A stretch of DNA of 30,572 nt from Plantago elongata. Lineage: Eukaryota; Streptophyta; Magnoliopsida; Lamiales; Plantaginaceae. The stretch is taken from contig JAYMSP010001591.1 of assembly GCA_036897095.1 (NCBI GenBank), forward strand, positions 1-30,572, read 5' to 3'. Shown here one piece after another: positions 28,721 through 30,572 of the stretch. Both the position numbers and the translations under genes were made by a program. Every line of letters starts with the position of its first letter. The first letter of the stretch is position 1. The notes under the pieces were generated by a model that was not told the origin of the DNA, did not search any database, and saw only the letters and a program-made list of their open reading frames with translations.

Positions 28721-29896
28721 ACCGGTCCCACTCTCCGGGTTATCTCGAAAGGTCCAATGTAGCGAGGTGCAAGTTTTCCTCCTTTCCAGATCCACTTAAT
28801 TCCCTTTCTCGGGGAAATCTTCAAGAACACTTGGTTTCCTTCTTCAAACTCCAAGTGTTTCCGTCGATGATCGGCGTAGAATTTTTGTTTGTCCTGAGAC
28901 GCTTTAATCCTTTGCCTAATCATCTGTACTTTTTCAATTGATTCATAAACTATCTCAGGATGTAAAGCATTTTCTGCTCGAGTGGAGGTGTTTTTCCTGT
29001 CCTCCATATCCTAGTCCAATGGTGATCGACATTTTCGACCGTAAAGTGCCTCATACGGTGCCATCTGAATTGAGGCTTGGTAGTTGTTGTTGTAGGTGAA
29101 CTCGATTAACGGTAAACGCCTGATCCAGGTTCCTGGAAAGTCTAAACTGCAGGACCTGAGTAGATCTTCGAGAAAGCGGATTGTCCTTTCCGACTGTCCG
29201 TCAGTTTGCAGGATAGCAGTAATACTGAATTTCAGTTGCGACCCTAAACCTTTTTGTAATTGTTGCCATAGCCGGGAAGTAAACTTTGGATCTCTGTCGG
29301 ATACTATACTGACAGGAATTCCATGTAATCGAATAATTTCCCGTATGTACAGTTCTGCTAACTTTTCCACGTTGTACTGTGATCCGACGGGAATGAAATG
29401 AGCAGACTTGGTCAATCTGTCTACGACCACCCAGATATTGTCATGTCCATGGATCTTTGGAAATCCGGTAACAAAATCCATGGTGATCTGGTCCCATTTC
29501 CAGCAGGGAATAGGCAATGGTTGCAGTAATCCAGCTGGCCGTTGATTTTCGGCTTTTACCATCTGGCAAGTTAAACACTTTTGCACGTAGGTGGCAATAT
29601 CCCGTTTCATCCCATGCCACCAGAATTTTCCTTTGAGGTTGGCGTACATCTTGTTTCCTCCAGGGTGAATGTTGTAGATGGTTCTATTTCCTTCATTGAG
29701 GATTCTATTCCTCAACTCTCTTGGAATCCATAATCTTTCCTTGTACCGGAGTACTCCTTCGTCATCCAGTTACATGAGGGATTTCTTACCTTGTATTTCC
29801 GCCTTTAGTTTGTCGAAGGCTGGGTCCAGCGGTTGGGAATCCTTGATTTGTTTATAAAGATCGGATCTTATAGCGAGACCACTGTATCCAAGTCTC
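28681..29896 (-). pseudogene. Chromovirus gypsy integrase, two nonsense codons
   Basis: A single frame runs from about 29896 to 28681 on the minus strand, broken only by a TAA near 29772 and a TAG at 29013-29011. In order: YKQIKDSQPLDPAFDKL, LRYKERLWIP, a zinc-binding region in which the first His is Asn (GNRTIYNIHPGG) while the second His and both Cys remain (CLTC), then the catalytic core with Asp (TMDFVTGFP), Asp (VSDRDPKFTS) and Glu (DGQSERTIRF) all present. The HP usually before QTDGQ is deleted. The GPY/F region (LAPRYIGPFEITRRVGPVAY) follows, and then the chromodomain is missing. The enzyme would insert element cDNA. It is dead but recent. Confidence 0.9.
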
Positions 29897-29915
29897 CACT
29901 ACAAGAAAACAACGA

Positions 29916-30197
29916 TTTTCTAACAGAATTTTCTAACGGAATATTTTTCCGTTAGAACAGTAACGGAATTTCTAATGGAATTCAAATTCCGTTAGAAATT
30001 TCTAACGGAATTGATGATTCCGTTAGAAATTTCTAATGGAATTGATGATTCCGTTAGAAATTTCTAACGGAATATATGATTCCGATAGAAATTTGCAATC
30101 CGGCCAGATGGTTTAACCGCTGGCCGGTTACGTTTCTAACGGAATTGAAGATTCCGTTAGAAAGTTCTAACGGAATTGTAGATTCCGTTAGAAATTT
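29916..30197. repeat. CACTA subterminal palindromic repeats
   Basis: TTCTAACGGAATT and its reverse complement AATTCCGTTAGAA, or one-base variants such as TTCTAATGGAATT, occur about fourteen times in 280 bases, largely in alternating orientation. Adjacent pairs form perfect or nearly perfect palindromes; the best is the 28-bp palindrome at 29985-30012. Spacers include GATG and TTGCAATCCGGCCAG. Subterminal arrays like this bind the element's own TNPA-type protein in En/Spm. That role is inferred here. Confidence 0.85.
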
Positions 30198-30402
30198 GCA
30201 TTAAACAATTATATTTATATACGTGCTTCATTTTATTTTATTTTAATTAAAAATATACTTTATTTTGTTTTATTCATATACATACTTTATTTTAATTACG
30301 TACATATAAAAAAAATATTTATATACTTCATTTTCTTTTATTTTAATTAAAAAGATACTGTATTTTAATTACGTAGGTACGCACAATGTAATATATATAC
30401 GT

Positions 30403-30406
30403 CATT

Positions 30407-30472
<66 letters not shown>

Positions 30473-30500
30473 GGATCGATCATATATATATATATATATC
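30403..30500. repeat. TA and TG microsatellites
   Basis: A TA run (about 30408-30424) is followed by 22 uninterrupted TG units (30425-30468), and then an AT run at 30482-30499. The two runs are separated by ATGGATCGATC, which recurs near the window end at 30560-30570. No function is implied. Confidence 0.9.
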
Positions 30501-30572
30501 GATGATCATTATAATCGATCGATACGTACGTACTTACTATATATTTATATATACATATAATGGATCGATCCC

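Larger units (their letters stand above)
27240..29896 (-). mobile_element. Ty3/gypsy element (Tekay/Del-like chromovirus type), minus strand, partial
   Basis: The integrase on the minus strand (29896-28690) is followed leftwards by a long LTR-like region (about 28720 down to about 27240). The 5' part (gag to RNase H) is cut off at 29897 by a CACTA transposon end. Integrase residues are those of chromovirus gypsy elements (WWHGMKRDIATYV, CLTCQMVKAENQRPAGLLQ, GKLAPRYIGPFEI), and the chromodomain that should follow is missing, apparently deleted together with the polypurine tract. It is the least decayed element in the window. Confidence 0.75.
29897..30572 (+). mobile_element. End of a CACTA (En/Spm) transposon
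   Basis: CACTACAAGAAAACAACG at 29897 is the standard terminal inverted repeat start of plant CACTA elements. It interrupts the gypsy integrase frame, which ends at that base. The three bases before it are CTC, which would be the target duplication if repeated after the far end. Next comes a dense subterminal repeat region (29916-30197). The rest, to the window end, is AT-rich with microsatellites. No transposase is visible, and the far end lies outside the window. Confidence 0.88.

Noticed and set aside
29985..30197. Possible CRISPR-like array (regular repeats and short spacers)
   Set aside because: Repeats are palindromic and alternate in orientation, the spacers are partly alike, and the array sits next to a CACTA terminal repeat in plant nuclear DNA.
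1..30572. A new defence, metabolic or regulatory gene system
   Set aside because: Apart from one gene of a known plant family, all coding signals are retrotransposon or plastid relics. There is no cluster of intact unknown genes.

Overview
This window looks like nuclear DNA from a land plant, probably a eudicot. Four things point there: one protein-coding gene of a plant-specific family with GT-AG introns, many plant-type LTR retrotransposons primed by initiator-Met tRNA, a CACTA transposon end beginning CACTACAAGAAAA, and a decayed piece of plastid atpA. There are no bacterial operons, CRISPR arrays or phage modules. I could not assign a species.

Layout. 1-3120 is a decayed Ty1/copia element on the minus strand (RNase H, RT, integrase, protease in reverse order). 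3201-4175 is the 5' end of a plus-strand copia element: an LTR with long terminal inverted repeats, a PBS and a gag start. 4176-10954 is a second plus-strand copia element with a truncated 5' LTR, broken gag-pol and a fuller 3' LTR. Its integrase gene holds a 577-bp DNA transposon flanked by a 9-bp duplication. 10955-16220 is the 3' part of a Ty3/gypsy element of Athila/Tat type. Its integrase is split by a TRIM with three LTRs, and it ends in two diverged LTR-like blocks. 17161-19834 is a non-autonomous LTR retrotransposon carrying a 185-bp MITE; directly after it lies a plastid atpA fragment (19846-20154).

20651-22462 (minus) is the only intact gene I see. It has three coding exons encoding 310 residues of a membrane-anchored LEA_2/NHL protein of the COMPANION OF CELLULOSE SYNTHASE (CC) type. 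Its leader and promoter run to about 23500, where a hAT-like non-autonomous element abuts a TATA-like tract. 24350-26770 is AT-rich and holds TRIM-like repeats, a foldback MITE and a degenerate repeat array. About 27240-29896 is a minus-strand gypsy element of Tekay/Del type: a long LTR plus an integrase with only two in-frame stops. It is cut at 29897 by the end of a CACTA transposon with dense palindromic subterminal repeats. The CACTA end, with TA and TG microsatellites, runs to the window edge.

The pieces do not form a pathway. The window is one host gene in a nested retrotransposon landscape. Insertion order can be read in places: gypsy, then copia and TRIM; copia, then MULE-like element; LARD-like element, then MITE; gypsy, then CACTA. 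I found no convincing new biological system. The best leads are the three-LTR TRIM, the LTR with long inverted ends, the CACTA palindrome array and the transposon-bounded promoter of the CC-like gene.
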